Source: Gymnogyps californianus
Lineage: Eukaryota > Chordata > Aves > Accipitriformes > Cathartidae
DNA: 64,000 bases
Reading direction: 5' to 3'
Assembly: GCF_018139145.2 (NCBI RefSeq)
Contig: NC_059478.1
Span: 17,343,001-17,407,000, forward strand
The translations under genes and the position numbers were made by a program. The notes below the pieces were generated by a model that was given only the letters and a program-made list of their open reading frames with translations, ran no database searches and was not told the origin of the DNA. The stretch's first letter is position 1. Every line of letters starts with the position of its first letter. Of the stretch, positions 51,101 through 64,000 are shown in pieces.

Positions 51101-51184
51101 TCACACATACATATACACGCACAAGTATGTGTGTGCGTATATACATATGTATATACACACACACATGCACACGCACACACACAA
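51101..51184. repeat. Mixed CA/TA/TG alternating purine-pyrimidine tract with internal inverted repeat
   Basis: About 84 bases of almost strictly alternating purine and pyrimidine. A CA-type arm (about 51101-51123) is followed by a TG-type arm (about 51126-51140), then (TA/CA)n. It is a good Z-DNA and imperfect-hairpin candidate, and lies about 0.6 kb 3' of the MTF2 stop. Confidence 0.75.
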
Positions 51185-51772
51185 AGAATATATTAAGACG
51201 ACAATGAAGTCTGGTCACAGAGCAATTTACAGGCTCAATATATTTTTTTCTTTTTTTTTTTTTTTACACTTTGTTTGAAAGAAAACTTCAGTATTTTACA
51301 GTCTTCAGTAGGCATTATATACACTGCACTTATGAAATCTAGAAAGTATTGAAATAGAAATACATTTCTGCAAACATTTGGGTAAGAAAACAAACCAAAA
51401 TTTTTCAAAGATTTGTGCTATCTACATAATATTTTCTCTAAATCACAATAACTGTATCCATGGAATGTTCTCTAGAAAATGTCTTTTTTTTTTTTTAAAA
51501 CACCATGCACATTTTTAAGCAATTGTAACCCAAAATATCCCAACCTAAAACAATCTAACAATGTTCAGATTAAAAAATTTAAGTTTCAGATCAGATTTTA
51601 AAAACATAAGTCTTTATCACAAGAGCTGTAATGATAACAATTACATGTTAAGGCTAAACTGGTTTTGTTTTGTTTTTAGAAACACATTTAAAGACACGTT
51701 TCTCTCGTGGCTCTGCATTATGAACTGTACTTACAGATGACAGTGCAGTGAACATAATGTTCAGTCCTACAG

Positions 51773-54700
51773 TCAGGATGCAGTTGCTCCTTCCCACTCC
51801 ACAAGATACTGCACCTTTCCATCAAGTGTCACCCGACGAGCCAAAACACGGTATTTTTCCCCACAAGCTATTCTACCTGCTGCACCAAAATAACTAGTAA
51901 TCGAGTTCTTTAGATGATTGAGCTGTAACTCCTGATCTGCTAAGTTGTTAAGTATCTCTGTATTGAGTTCATCATACTGGTAATCTTCCTTGCTCTCGTC
52001 ATCTTTTACAATTTCTGAATTCTGAGTCTGGAGTGCTTTTCGTGGAAAGCGACCTCTTCTTCTCAAATGTGGTATTGCAGCAGGCCAAGTTCTTCCTGTA
52101 CGAGTCCTTTTTCTTGAGTCAGATAAACTATTAAAGAAAAAAAAAAAAAAACAAAAAACAAACAGCATTAACTCCAAGAAACTTATTCAAAATGTATGCT
52201 TTATCAGTTATTTCCATGCAACTCATAACTTCTTTGTTCTGTTTTTCACTGAAAAATACTTGTTGCCTATAGATAGATGAATATAAATATGGCACTTGCA
52301 AAATAGAGATTTTTTTTAAATAAGGAAAACTGTACTAATTTAACAAAATGTCAGAAAGGTTAGCTAAATGATATTAACTTATGCCTAGATATGTTAAGAG
52401 TACTATTTTGATACAGCTTAATTCCATTCTTATGCAAATTTTAAAAAATTTTCTTCAGAGAAGTCTGCACCAAATGTGCTTAACTTTGCAAATTAAGAAT
52501 ACAACTTTATCACACAGGTAGGCCTCAATTACAAAAGCTATACTATAAAAGAGTTTGAGACTTGATGTTAGTTAAGACTGTAAATAAAAAATGAATTTAT
52601 GCATAGTTATTTTTTTCAAGCTGAATTTCAACTCTGAAATGTTTCTGGCATTATCCAAGAATAAACCATCATCCAAATATTAAAAGTGTCCAAGATATAA
52701 ATCCTTATGTAAAAACCTACATCTATAATTTGCACATACTAAAACATGTTTGATAAAGTCCTAAATTAAATGGTATGCAAACTTTGATGTTCAAGACTCC
52801 CATGTAACATACTAAGGAAAAAAGCGCATCTTTTTAACATTAAAAAAAAATAATGGAATAAAGGGCAGAAATAAAAAACAGTGACTTAAGTCTTTAGGTA
52901 ACAATTTCAGAAGTCTGTAAGTTAAACATGAGTTTTTGAAGACAGGCTACTTGTAGCAGTAATGCACACAAAAATGACTCATGAAACCACTAGATAGCAT
53001 AAACCAGAAAGAAGAGACAAAATAAAGTAGACTGAGGATCCATGTACCTCAATAAAAGAGAAATTTATGTCTGCTGAACTTGAGAGAGAAAAGTTCAAGT
53101 AACAATTTATTTGCAGAAAAGTCGATGATTGTTAATAGTTTATTTTTGAAGACTGTGCCAAAAATTTTTCACGCTCTATTGACTGTAGAAAAATCACAGC
53201 ATACTTACTATTCTTTAACATGAATACACAAATCTACAAAAACAAAAGCTGCTAAAATTAATTCAGGGTACACAGCAGCTCTTTTGTGGCCTTTATTAGA
53301 AAACTAAGCTCAGGAAGTGTTTATGGAGTTTAATTCTTTTCAGTAAATGTAATTTAACTACGTATTTTACATCAACAAAGAACAGTGGTTAGTGAGCACA
53401 AAAAACCCCTCCTCACCCTGTGTGTTGTAAGCAGAACTAATAAAGACTAGTTCTCTTTTGTCCTATTTCTTTAGATTTCCCCATGTAATTTATAGCTCTA
53501 CTCTGAGTCTCAGCTGCTCATTACTCCAAATCCCAGTGAATTACCACATCCTCAATGTTATATCCCTTTGCAATATCCTCAGTTCTTCTCCATTTATTCT
53601 CGCACCAGTTCTGCAATACCCTTACCTCCATTTCACATCTACTACGGCTGCCTCATAACTTCAGTCAACCTCCTACCTTACCTTCTACCTTTGTTTTGCC
53701 AAAGCTTCAACCAAAAAGAAAAAACCCCAGGCAAACACCAATAAATCAACAAAACAGCACTGGCAATGACTAGGCCACAGATGATTAGAAAATTGTCTGC
53801 CTTTCTGTAAGCATAGGTTGCTGGTTTGGGGGTCTCTCATTCAAGCATGAATCATGTTTAGACTGTAATTTCTTTGGAACTACCTGGATCAGATTTCATG
53901 GAAGTTAGCCAAAAGGTTCAGAACTGACTGGAAGTACAACAGAACCTCAGGTTTTAAGAAATCAGAAAATTACACGTCATGCTTTGGCAAGATATCTCTT
54001 GTAGGGTCCCTGCAACTTCTGTTTAAGTGTGAAAAGTGTTGCTGAACCAATTGTTTCCTGTCCCCCCCTTTCAGAAATTTTTATTAAAATTAATATATTG
54101 CAAATCTTAAATCTTTATAGCAGATAGAGTAATTGAATAATTACCTATAATGTCTGGAAATGCTAGATGAGGTAGTTTCTTTCATACTGGCAGCACCTGT
54201 GGATTCCACATCTGAGGTATTGGATGAATGCGCAGTTCCATCAGATTTCCTGATATGCAAGATAACAGGGTTGCCATGTAATGAAAATAATCTTGTATTA
54301 AAAACTGAGCTGACATTTCAGAAGGAAACAGATAAATGACATGGTATTGCAATGTTTTACAGGGATTTTTTTTTTTTTTAATTTCTTTTTTTTAATTTAC
54401 CCAACAGTGCAGGGTAATTCCAAGGCCGGGTTCTCTATCACTGGAACTGGTTCATTATCCTAAGGAAAAAAACAAAAACAAAAAAACAACACAAAACAAA
54501 CCACAACTTCAAATTAAGTTTTAATTGCTGTAGCAATTTTGTTTGAGGGTGAATGGGGGAATATCGTGATTCAGATTAACTGGTTATGTTTTTCTTCAAA
54601 AATGATAATCCAGTTAGAGGGGAAGGGGGGGAGAACTTAAAAATATCCAAAACCTTACCAGAGGAGGCGACTCTGGAGTTTTGTGAATCATTTTTCTTGT

Positions 54701-57700
54701 ATAGGGACCAGGTGGACGACCTACTGATTTTTTTTTCCCCTTTCTTTCTATACCATTGCTTAATTCCCTAGAAGAAAATTTATATTTTGTTCTGTATTAT
54801 TGAGGATAATTTTCATCGAATACAGGTTTTCCTTTGGCAATGAATACACGATTAGATGTCTATTGCTAAAACATTGCGCTAAATGAGGTTGTTCTGGTAA
54901 ATCAAAATTGTCACATCCAAAACTACATATTTTTGCCTCTAGAATAACAAACACAGATACAAGATCTTTCTAGTGACATTACTAATTCCCTAATGTTGAA
55001 GAGGAATGAACAAGTGTTAAATGTTGTTTATTCATATGATCACACTTAGTAAAAAAGATGGCACATTTACTAATACAAGTTACAACTTCACATCATACTT
55101 CCTATTTAGAAGTCTAGTTAGATTATTGCATAAGAGCTCCAGAAAGGCAAGAGATTTTGTTTCCCAAATGGCAGCAAAGTTGGGATATTTTATGTTGTTC
55201 TTACTGCTAAATTTCATCTTGGGGTTGTTTTTTTTTTTTTTAGAAGGATCCTAATAGAAAGCTAATTAAATTTGTTCAAAGACCTTGTTCTCACAAGTAG
55301 TCCACCTTTACAGTTATTTAAAAAGTACGTTCTACAATGAAAAGGTCTTTTTTGTAGGCATCAAAAATACACCCAAAGTAGCCCCGATTTACCGCAACGT
55401 TGCTCGAATGACTGGGTTATTTTACCTCACATCAGGGATTGGTTTAGATGATTTTCTGCCTTTAATTTTGAACTCATGAGAAGTTCCTTCTGGTTCTTTC
55501 TCAGCCTTTAAAGCAGCATTTGGTGGCACAGGAGGAACACGAATTCTCAAGCCAAACAAATGCTTCTTTTTCTTTATTTCTTTTCCAGACATAAACCTAA
55601 ATGATTTTAAAATTAATTGTTAAAATTCTGACCCCAGGGAAAGCAACTTTTAAAACAACAGTGTACATGCAAAACAAAACTATGCAAATTAGAATATTCA
55701 TTCTAGTGGTATTTTATTCCCCTCTTTCCCCGAATGCAATCCTCACTCTCAAATACAGAATGTGAAGTGGCAAGAGGATGGAAGTTAAAACAATTTTTTT
55801 CTCATGATCTGGGTTCCACTCAAACAGTTATGTAATGTTATAGTTTGAAATAAAAACAGTATTTAAAATTTAAATGTTATCTGCAGCCAAAGTGATTATC
55901 AGATAGACTGAGCAAAGGAGACTGAAGACTGCAATCTACATCAGATTAAATAGGCAAACAACATTTAAAACAAAAAGTACGAATAACTTACATGGTCTTG
56001 TAATCATTTAATGCCTCCAGTACATGCTCATATCTTTCAGATTTTGGTGTATCTGCCAGCTGTGAAGTATTAAGAAATCATTTAACCTGTCGAATTCTTT
56101 AGTAACAGAAAGATTCCAGTTACTTTGAGTCACTGTAACTACACATTTGGATGTGAAGTACATTTATGAAGTATTAGCTGTGGAAACTACCTAACCCCAA
56201 AGGATATTAATCATTATCCCATATATTCTGTGATTTACATCCACAGAATTCATGCCAGGATCAAGCACAGGCCAAAGAATTTGAGTTTCACTTGTAAGAA
56301 GTGCAAGAAAAATATCAAAGAATTTTAGTATACTCAGAGAGCATAATACTAGCTTGCCCTCCCAAGACTGCTAACAAGAATTCTTCTGTGGCATTATGTA
56401 CTCCCAAATTAATTGAGATTGCAAGCAGAAGATAACTATATTGGCACAAGAACTTATTTTATTGGTGATCATTTTAACCAAAACCCTGGCACAGAACCTA
56501 ATTCCCATTTTTGCCAGCGTTACATTTTTATATCATGTTTTAATATACAAAATGGATGATATAAAAAAAATGGAAGAGGCCCAGTAAAGTTATTAGACAA
56601 AAAAAAAAAGTAAATCCATTTTCATACCCCTTTTGCTAAGACCCAGTCTAACCTCCCTTCTTGCACCGAAGTGTGAAGTAGCTAGTCCCTATCAAGCTAC
56701 CAAAACATGGAATCCTCTCTCTGAAAAATTGCATCCTTATAAATTACAGAGACATAAAGCAGAATAAGTATGGTGGTGACTATAAAGAAGTGGACACAAC
56801 ATTTATGTAATAGAATTTAAAATACGATTATTTATTTAGACAACTATTTTTAAATTCCAGTGAAGCTACCATATTTCCAGTTGCCATGCCAAATGTTCCA
56901 GAACTTGTATTCAATTGGCTCTGCAGTAAGTTTATCTTTAATTACAGAGCTGACAAACAGTTTAAGTTTCACTACTAGTATGAATACTACAGAGCAGACT
57001 GCACAACATTTGTAGCTCAAAAAAAAACCCAACCTTCAAATATTTTCTAAAGAATACAATTCTGACCAAACAGGACAGATAGAAATGCTCAAAGGATTAA
57101 ATGTGCTAACAGCTAAATAAATGAGTAAATACACTCAAAAAACCCAACTTTTAACACAATTTTGGGCAAGATTCAGTCAGTCCACCTGACTACCAAAATT
57201 AAGGGAAGTATTCAACCAATTTTAGCCAAAGAAAGTAACAACTGTTTTTACACATCTTTACCGTATGCATTCAGTACAATCCATTGCTATCCAGAGGTCT
57301 TGCAACTCTGCAGCACTTAACTATAGAAAACTGCCACATATTTTTTGCATCCTAAATAACAACATGCTAAAAATTACTGGCTTAGGAGGTCTGATAATTC
57401 CACCATTTACTCCTATCTTACCTAAGGCTAAAAAACTTTTCTTCTTATTCAATTATAAGCAGCTAGAGAAAGAAACCAAAGTGTAATTTCTAACAGTGGC
57501 AAGCTAAGAATATTACAAAAACCCTAAAACCATTATACTGTAGATGTTATTCTTTCTGTGACTTATTTCTGTTTAATAAAGAAACCGGACTAACCAAAGA
57601 AGTAAAATACATTTGCCTCAAATTTTCCAAGCCACAATTTTTTCCCAGCTTAGTGAGAGACATTTAGAATCTTTTCAGAATAGTCTTGAAGATTTCCTCA

Positions 57701-60700
57701 ACACAGCTTTTATGCATTTATTCAAAATCTACCCCTTCAAAAATGTAGTCTTCAGACTTAAAAGAAGTAGTTTCCTTGAAGGTGCAGAAATATTGATTAA
57801 GGAATTGAAAGTACCACTTAAAGAGGTGAGTTTCCTTATTTTGGATCTCCCCTCTCCTTCCTCCCCCGTAGTTACATGTTTTTCACATAGATTGAGCGTG
57901 GATGGATTGAAAGCGGAAAGGGGGAAAAAAAAGCACAATGAGGACTGTAGCCTTTCAACTTCTTCAAAATGGCATGTGTGCTCCAAGTCAATGGCAGCTA
58001 GATAGCTCCACTCTCCTCATTCACACCACAGCTGCTCTGACTGGCCGTTCTGACATGAAATTATGTTAAATCTAAAGAAAATTATATTATGTGAAATAAA
58101 CAAACATTAATTCTTCTACATTTTACTCAATACTAAGAGGAACAAAAGTCAAAATTAAACACCGCTTACTTATTTGTTAAACTGTGCAGTAAGACAGCCA
58201 GAACATTTCATTCTATTGAAAAGATGGTATGAGAATTACCACATTTTGTGTAGCCTTTTTTTTAAAGCTTGAGACTTGATACGACAGAATTATTGACTTG
58301 ATATGACTTAGCTAAGAGATGCCATACATCCCAAAGTAAACCAGATGTCTATTCACAATGACACTAATTGTCATTTTTAGTAATGCTTGAGTGTTTGCTT
58401 GTCTTTCTAACAAACTATTGACACTCATAGTCTAAACGTGTATTTTAAACTATTTTCCATTATTTATGAAAAGTGGTTACTCATTTGAACTAAGAACATA
58501 CATTTGATTCTCAAATTGTGTCCGTTAGTAAAAATGGATTAGATGTATGAATTTACTGAAGAAGTATAAAAGTAGGATGCACTCATGATAAGAAAATTTC
58601 AAACCAGTTATATGCCACCTGTATTAAAAAAAAAAAAAAAACAACTTTAAAACCCTAAACAATTTTCATGCACGAAAAAAGTGCATGCTCTACTAGCAGT
58701 ATGCCAATTTGACTTTAGACATAAATTTTGCATCCAACCTTACATGCAGAAACAAGTAACTACACTGCTCCTCTTAGTTTAATATGAAGTTAGTCTGCTT
58801 GGGGAAATGGATTTCCTTTAATGCTAAGATAACTGCCCAGTAAATCAAATAGCTGGAAAAATAACTAGTATAGTAGTGAACTAAAAACAAGATGCCTTGA
58901 CAAGTAGCAGAATCAGACTGGAAAATGATCAAAACAATCTTTAGACCTGGACACGAACTAATCACCCCCATGTTTGGAAGAGGAAGGAAACAGGAAACGT
59001 TTGTGTACAATAATTTGTTATGTGTTACACCTTAGAGACTTTGAAGATGTCTTCATGTGCAATATACTCTGCATTCAGTTCTACATTTAGATTTCCTGGT
59101 CTGTGCACATGAAAATATCAAAGAAGTATGAGACAACTACAAAATGAAAGAAAAGGAAAATATATATATGCAACAGAATAAACAGTTGAGTATAAATAAA
59201 GTTGTCATGCAAATAATAAAATAATAGTTACATGGATCACTTGAGAAATTTTACAGCTCAGAAAAACATACACCACTTAAAAAGCATTCTATTTCTACAA
59301 GGAAATTAAAGATGATCTCCTCATTACTTGGGATTGCCAGATTTCAAGATAATAAAGGATTTAACATCCAGAATAAAACAGTTTATAGGTCACTAACTTT
59401 CAGGACATACGTATGCACTGTCAGGAAAAACAAGAAAGAGTATTCCAATTACTTACCTCACCAGGATGCAATCTATCCCAGTTTTCATTAATGTAGGCCA
59501 TGAGTTCAAGTTCCGAATCAAAGTATTTCTTCTTATGAATAACACTTAGGTTGTAAAGGCATAGATGTGCTATATCTACCCTAGAATTCAGAAATATTTG
59601 AATAAAAACCAGAGGGAAAAAAAAAAAAAAAAAAGTATTTTTCTTCCAATTGCTTTTCTTTGAAATAATTTAGTAGAAAAGATATTAGCACAATACAGTT
59701 AGAGGAACACAAAGCACAACTTAAAACACTCAATCCAGGGAACAACATTATGAAGTCTCCTGTCATTTCTCTTCCTCAAGTGATTCCTCCTGCTTTGAAT
59801 CTTACTTTCATCTCTGCCTCATCTCATTGTCATGATGATCTTTTAAACTCCAAAACTGGTCTAAACCATGGGATATTTAAGTAATTCCAAATTCATACTT
59901 TAATGTATCAATTCTGAATTCATGCAAGTATTTTGCTGAATTAACATTTAACAAGGTAATTTCCACCATGTATTTGTTAGCACATATATCCACTAAATCA
60001 AATATGATTTCTAATATGGGCTAGTTCAAAAATTTCAAACTAAAACTAACCACTAAATCTCATCAAGGAAACTACTACAAAATGTGTCAAGATGTGTACT
60101 CTAGTACTCACTACATTTGGCTTATCTAAAGTTTGTTCAGATATCTCAATCATCACATATACAACAAGTAAGTAGTTGCTTGCTACTTCACTGAACAATC
60201 CCAGGAATAAATCCCAAGAGCACGCAATTACAATATATCTCTAAATTTAAGGATAAACTTTGAAGGAAAAAGTTGTCCCTGTTCATACAAGCAGTAAGAA
60301 CAACTCAGGAAACAACTCAAGACAGCAAGTGGATTTCCTTTTTTGCAAGGAGAATCAAAATACCAAAAAGAAAAGCAGAGCATGTATTCAACTCACGCTT
60401 TTTTTTTTTAATTCATACTTACCATCTCAAGGGTAAACGTTTGAGGTATTCTGGTCCAGAACTGCAAACTGAGCAAATGAACGTATAAAACCTAAAAATA
60501 TATACATATGTATATGTACATGCGTCTGGGTGGTGAGTCTTTGTACACACACTCTTAATGTTTTAACACCCTAGTTATGAAAAAATGAAAGTTAAGCAGG
60601 CTAGAAACCCAGCCATATGATATTTCACTTTGTCCTCCACCCTCCTTTATCAACTTGACAATCTGTGCTAGTACCTACCAGGCCAGATACAAGGTACTTC

Positions 60701-63700
60701 CTCAATTTTATCCTGGTACCACTGTTTCATACTCCCTGAGAAAGTCCCTCAGCCTGTGACTATATCAGTGAAGATGCTCTGCAGTGTCCCCACTCCATTC
60801 TCTCAAATGCAGAAACCTGTGCACCAGTATAAGCATGCATTTAAAGGACCCATGCATTCCTGGGTCCTAACTCAGTTCCTTCATACAGACATTCCAGCAC
60901 AACCAACAGCTAAAAGAGAGTATAATAGATAATGAACGAGATACTCCTTGATTCTGGTCTCCAGTTTTCTCTCTCATCTGCTCCAACTGCTCCAAGTTCC
61001 TCTTAAAATGAAAGCAGAGACCAGTACTCTTTTCATTTCCTTTTGTCCCAACTCATCACACATGAACAGAGGATGTACAGAGTTCCCCTCACTCTATCCT
61101 TCCTGGTTTCTCCAGTTCCCTATACTGTTAGTACAGGGAACTACTACTGCACACACACACTGACAGCCTACCTTGAGGCATGGTGCTTGTTGCATACAAG
61201 AGATTAGTCACCTACACAATGTGACCTTGAAAGCCCTTATCTAACTTACAGGCCCACTAAAGTGGTCTGCGTTAAAGCTTCCAATCTCCCAGTAGCCAGC
61301 ACCTACAGTATAATGGACTTCCACACAAAAGTGAAGTCAGTAACAGTTTGAATTCAACTATCCATTGGTTACCTCTCCACCACCCACCACCCTACCCCAT
61401 CCTCCTTCAGTAAACCGAGATGAAGAACTGTATTTTCCTGGCACCTGAACACATGCTTTATTTCATACAATCTTCCACACAAAACTCACCCTGTTTTTGG
61501 AAAAATACTATTGTATTAAGGGTGCCTTAATAAAAGCTCATATGTGAGAGTCCCTCCACATTTTAAATAAAGACAACCATAAAGTACAGCTTAAGTTTCT
61601 TACCTGTCACCAAAAAGCATTGGCTTTTGGAGGCACTGCACGCAAGCCTCATGAAACCACTGCTTACATTTGCAGCACTGCAACATCTTTAGATACCAGC
61701 TTCACCAACAGAAAGAAAAACAAGATGTGTTAAAAGAGTTACTGAAAATTGTTCTTCGTTACGTTTAAATTAAATAGCAAGGGATCTTCTGACCCAAATT
61801 GATTTTCACAGTTTATAAAACAAAGTCATCTGTAGGGATATTTCAGTAACATTTAGTTCCATAATGAATCATTACTAGCAAAGAGTGACTAAGAATAATA
61901 AAACATAGTCTAGTAAAAGGATGAATTAAGTTATTAAACGAAGAAAATAAAAATTTAGTTTCCTCTGACAACCACCTTTTAATTCTTGATAGTAAGAATT
62001 CAGTAACTCCATGTAAGCTCCTTCTCACATACTCTATTAGCTTCCTTGTTATTTTCCACAGCACAAACACAGACGCATTAAGTCACAAACATTTGTTCTG
62101 AGGATTCAACTACGTGAATCGTCAAAATGAACCTCATAGTTTACTTTTCTTTCTTTTCCTCTTTCAGCTTCTCCCTTGAGAAAAGCAACCATGCAAAATT
62201 GAAGGCGATGTTTGTCCAAGTCTGCAAAATTCTCAAGCCAGAGCTCTGTCCTGTGAGTATAAACTCAAAAGCTTTGCTTCTTTGTGGGACTCCTGACTTG
62301 CCTTGACTTCAAATCTTCAATGCTATTTTGTTCATTCACTCATCCATGCAGACATGAGAGTATTTATCTCTACCTGCCTAAGAAGTCCTCTTCTTGCCTT
62401 TCTTGTCAGAAAGAACCAGCAGAGGACTCTGTAATGCCATAAGAGGAAAAAAAGTCTTTCTTCCACCAATAATTGCAATCCAAGGTATGATGTTATGGTA
62501 GAATCAGACAGCTGTCTATTCCAACAAAATTTAATTAACTAATCTCCAGATTAGTCCATTTATATTTGTGACTAATGACAGAGCTGAGTTAACATCAGAA
62601 AAACACCGCCTAGAATTGCAGGAAGATCAACAAACAACTCCATCCAATCTCAACACATTAACAGTAGCAATAAAAAAAAAAAATATATTCTTGCTTGTTG
62701 TAGAATGGACTGTGATGTCATGTGATGGTCACATGACAAAATTAAAACAAACCAAAAGATCTGATGGGAGAAGGAAAGCCATTAATAATGTATTTCCCAT
62801 GAGACATTTAAAAAAATAAATATATGTAATTCAAAATTCCACTTTGCATCGAGTTTAATACCTACATACAATAGAAACAGAAACTAACAGGTTCACAAGT
62901 AAAAGTCTACAGGATCAGGGCCAAAGTTTGCAGCTGCATTACAGAGAAAAGTTCTTATATATTATCTGTTTACTTACTCTCCAGGTCCTCCACAATAGCA
63001 GTAACACTGCTGGACATTGGTTTTATGACCTGCATCCCACTCAAGGTCTGTTGCGTTATATGGTAATGTTTGTTTCATGACTTGCAGTGCTTTGGCATTT
63101 GGTCCTTTCTTAAGCGCACCACCTCTCTGGGACAAAACAAGATATATTAGTTTACAAAAACAATACTATATTTCTGAAACTTTCAAATCCTTTAATTTGA
63201 AAGTCACAAATATTTGTCTATAATCAAGTAAAATACTTTCACCTGTATTTATGTTTTAATACTAGCATATTTGTTTAAAAATAAATTGAAAGCCAAATAT
63301 CATCTATTTCTAAAGTATTAATTCCCAACATATAAAACTTCCATTCAGATCAAAGTTAACAAAAAAAAGAGATCACTGAAAAAAATGCTATTTCTTTTAT
63401 TTTTTTGTTTCAACTTCAAAAACAAAGTATGCATGCAATATGAGATGTATTAAGAAATGTTTTTCTGGAAACACACCTTTGTTGTTGTTGCAAAAACACA
63501 CTGTCGACAGAGCCATTTATCATCTGAATCAATCACACTGGAATCAATATTTGGTGTGTGACACAGCTGATGATAGCCTGTATAAAAAGTGATCAACCAA
63601 AGTGTTATTAAAATGGCAAAAGAAGCTCACACAGAATTAACGATATATAATTTTAATGCAACTATAAGGCATTATTCATCATTAAGTGCCAAAAATCTGA

Positions 63701-64000
63701 TCAAAACCATTGGTAAAACACATTCAAAATGGTCTTTTAAGTTTTCTTAGTAGAAAAAATAAACTTTACTTACAGAACAGGTGTTAGTCACTTTAACATG
63801 GATTATCATTATTCACTGAGCTTTTACTAGCCGCTAAGGACTACAAAATTTAATGTCAGTTGAGCAGTCAGTCATAGCCAGGCAAATATCCTCCTTCATA
63901 AAACAAATCAAAACATCTTTTAAAATGCAGTAAATAGAAAAAAATCTAGTTACCTTGCCCACATTTATCACATATAACCATTTCATTCGGTGCTTCTGAA
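51773..64000 (-). CDS. MTF2: MTF2 (PCL2), PRC2-associated Polycomb-like protein, 3' twelve coding exons
   Basis: Coding exons in transcript order: 64000-63954 (cut by window edge), 63577-63477, 63126-62978, 61699-61604, 60491-60423, 59580-59457, 56059-55992, 55596-55426, 54767-54659, 54459-54401, 54249-54145, 52127-51773. All are GT-AG, phases agree, and 483 residues are visible of about 593 in human. Order: end of PHD finger 1 (CDKCGQGYHQLCH ... WLCRQC), PHD finger 2 ([28 protein letters not shown]), the extended-homology winged helix with the basic KEIKKKKH loop that contacts unmethylated CpG DNA, a low-complexity Ser/Lys linker ([11 protein letters not shown]), and the C-terminal chromo-like domain ([20 protein letters not shown]) that binds SUZ12. 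The H3K36me3-reading Tudor exons lie to the right of the window. Product is nuclear and recruits PRC2 to CpG islands (family knowledge). Exon 54767-54659 carries an A9 run in the coding strand. Confidence 0.97.

Larger units (their letters stand above)
47461..51772 (-). other. MTF2: Probable MTF2 3' UTR (distal end uncertain)
   Basis: No coding exon downstream of the MTF2 stop. A minus-strand AATAAA at about 47,488-47,483, followed by a GTTTGTTCTTCTG element, is a reasonable distal end; nearer signals, such as about 50,359, would give a shorter UTR. Contains the A29 run at 50204-50232, the C13 run at 48786-48798, and the alternating purine-pyrimidine tract at 51101-51184. Confidence 0.4.

Noticed and set aside
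50905..51180. Minus-strand open frame rich in Cys/Thr/His
   Set aside because: Its N-terminal half is translation of the CA/TG microsatellite and it lies in the MTF2 3' UTR.
57613..58005. 130-codon plus-strand open frame in an MTF2 intron
   Set aside because: No recognisable domain, no splice or promoter context, and a similar-length frame on the opposite strand; expected by chance at this scale.
1..64000. tRNA, rRNA, snRNA, CRISPR-like direct repeats, bacterial or viral gene clusters
   Set aside because: None recognised by eye on either strand. The window reads as ordinary avian nuclear DNA; small RNA genes cannot be excluded without a covariance-model search.

Overview
The window is vertebrate nuclear DNA and almost certainly avian. 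It holds split genes with GT-AG introns, one CpG island in an AT-rich background, and a CR1 LINE 3' tail at about 29.1-29.2 kb of the kind typical of bird genomes. The gene order MTF2 - TMED5 - CCDC18 matches the human 1p22 neighbourhood (recalled, not searched). Introns are compact: 23 coding exons of CCDC18 fit into 22 kb.

Layout. (1) 1-4,941, minus strand: the first four coding exons of a short-chain dehydrogenase/reductase closest to RDH8. Its 3' exons lie beyond the left edge, and two of its three visible introns use GC donors. (2) 4,942-11,029: no confident coding exon, but G- and C-rich tracts and a few splice-site-like islands. (3) 11,030-32,839, minus strand: CCDC18, a centriole-associated coiled-coil protein, reconstructed exon by exon with every junction in frame (1,103 codons). 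The reading frame ends about 350 residues before the human protein does, in an exon that looks frame-shifted. (4) 33.4-35.0 kb: a CpG-island bidirectional promoter with an NRF1 palindrome, an inverted CCAAT box and GC boxes, driving CCDC18 leftwards and TMED5 rightwards. (5) 34,283-40,717, plus strand: TMED5, a p24-family ER-Golgi cargo adaptor, complete in four exons, with a long 3' UTR to about 43.6 kb. (6) 43.6-51.8 kb: convergent 3' ends of TMED5 and MTF2, with no coding exon seen. (7) 51,773-64,000, minus strand: MTF2 (PCL2), a Polycomb PRC2 accessory factor. Twelve coding exons are visible, from within PHD finger 1 to the C-terminal chromo-like domain; the N-terminal Tudor exons lie beyond the right edge.

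The four genes share no pathway; apart from the shared CCDC18/TMED5 promoter their linkage is simple synteny. I found no operon, CRISPR array, tRNA, rRNA or undescribed multi-gene system. The most notable items are the two consecutive GC-AG introns of the RDH8-like gene, the RDH8-like gene's position directly after CCDC18, the apparent C-terminal loss or frameshift of CCDC18, and a (UG)n tract standing in for the polypyrimidine tract before a CCDC18 exon whose length is not a multiple of three.
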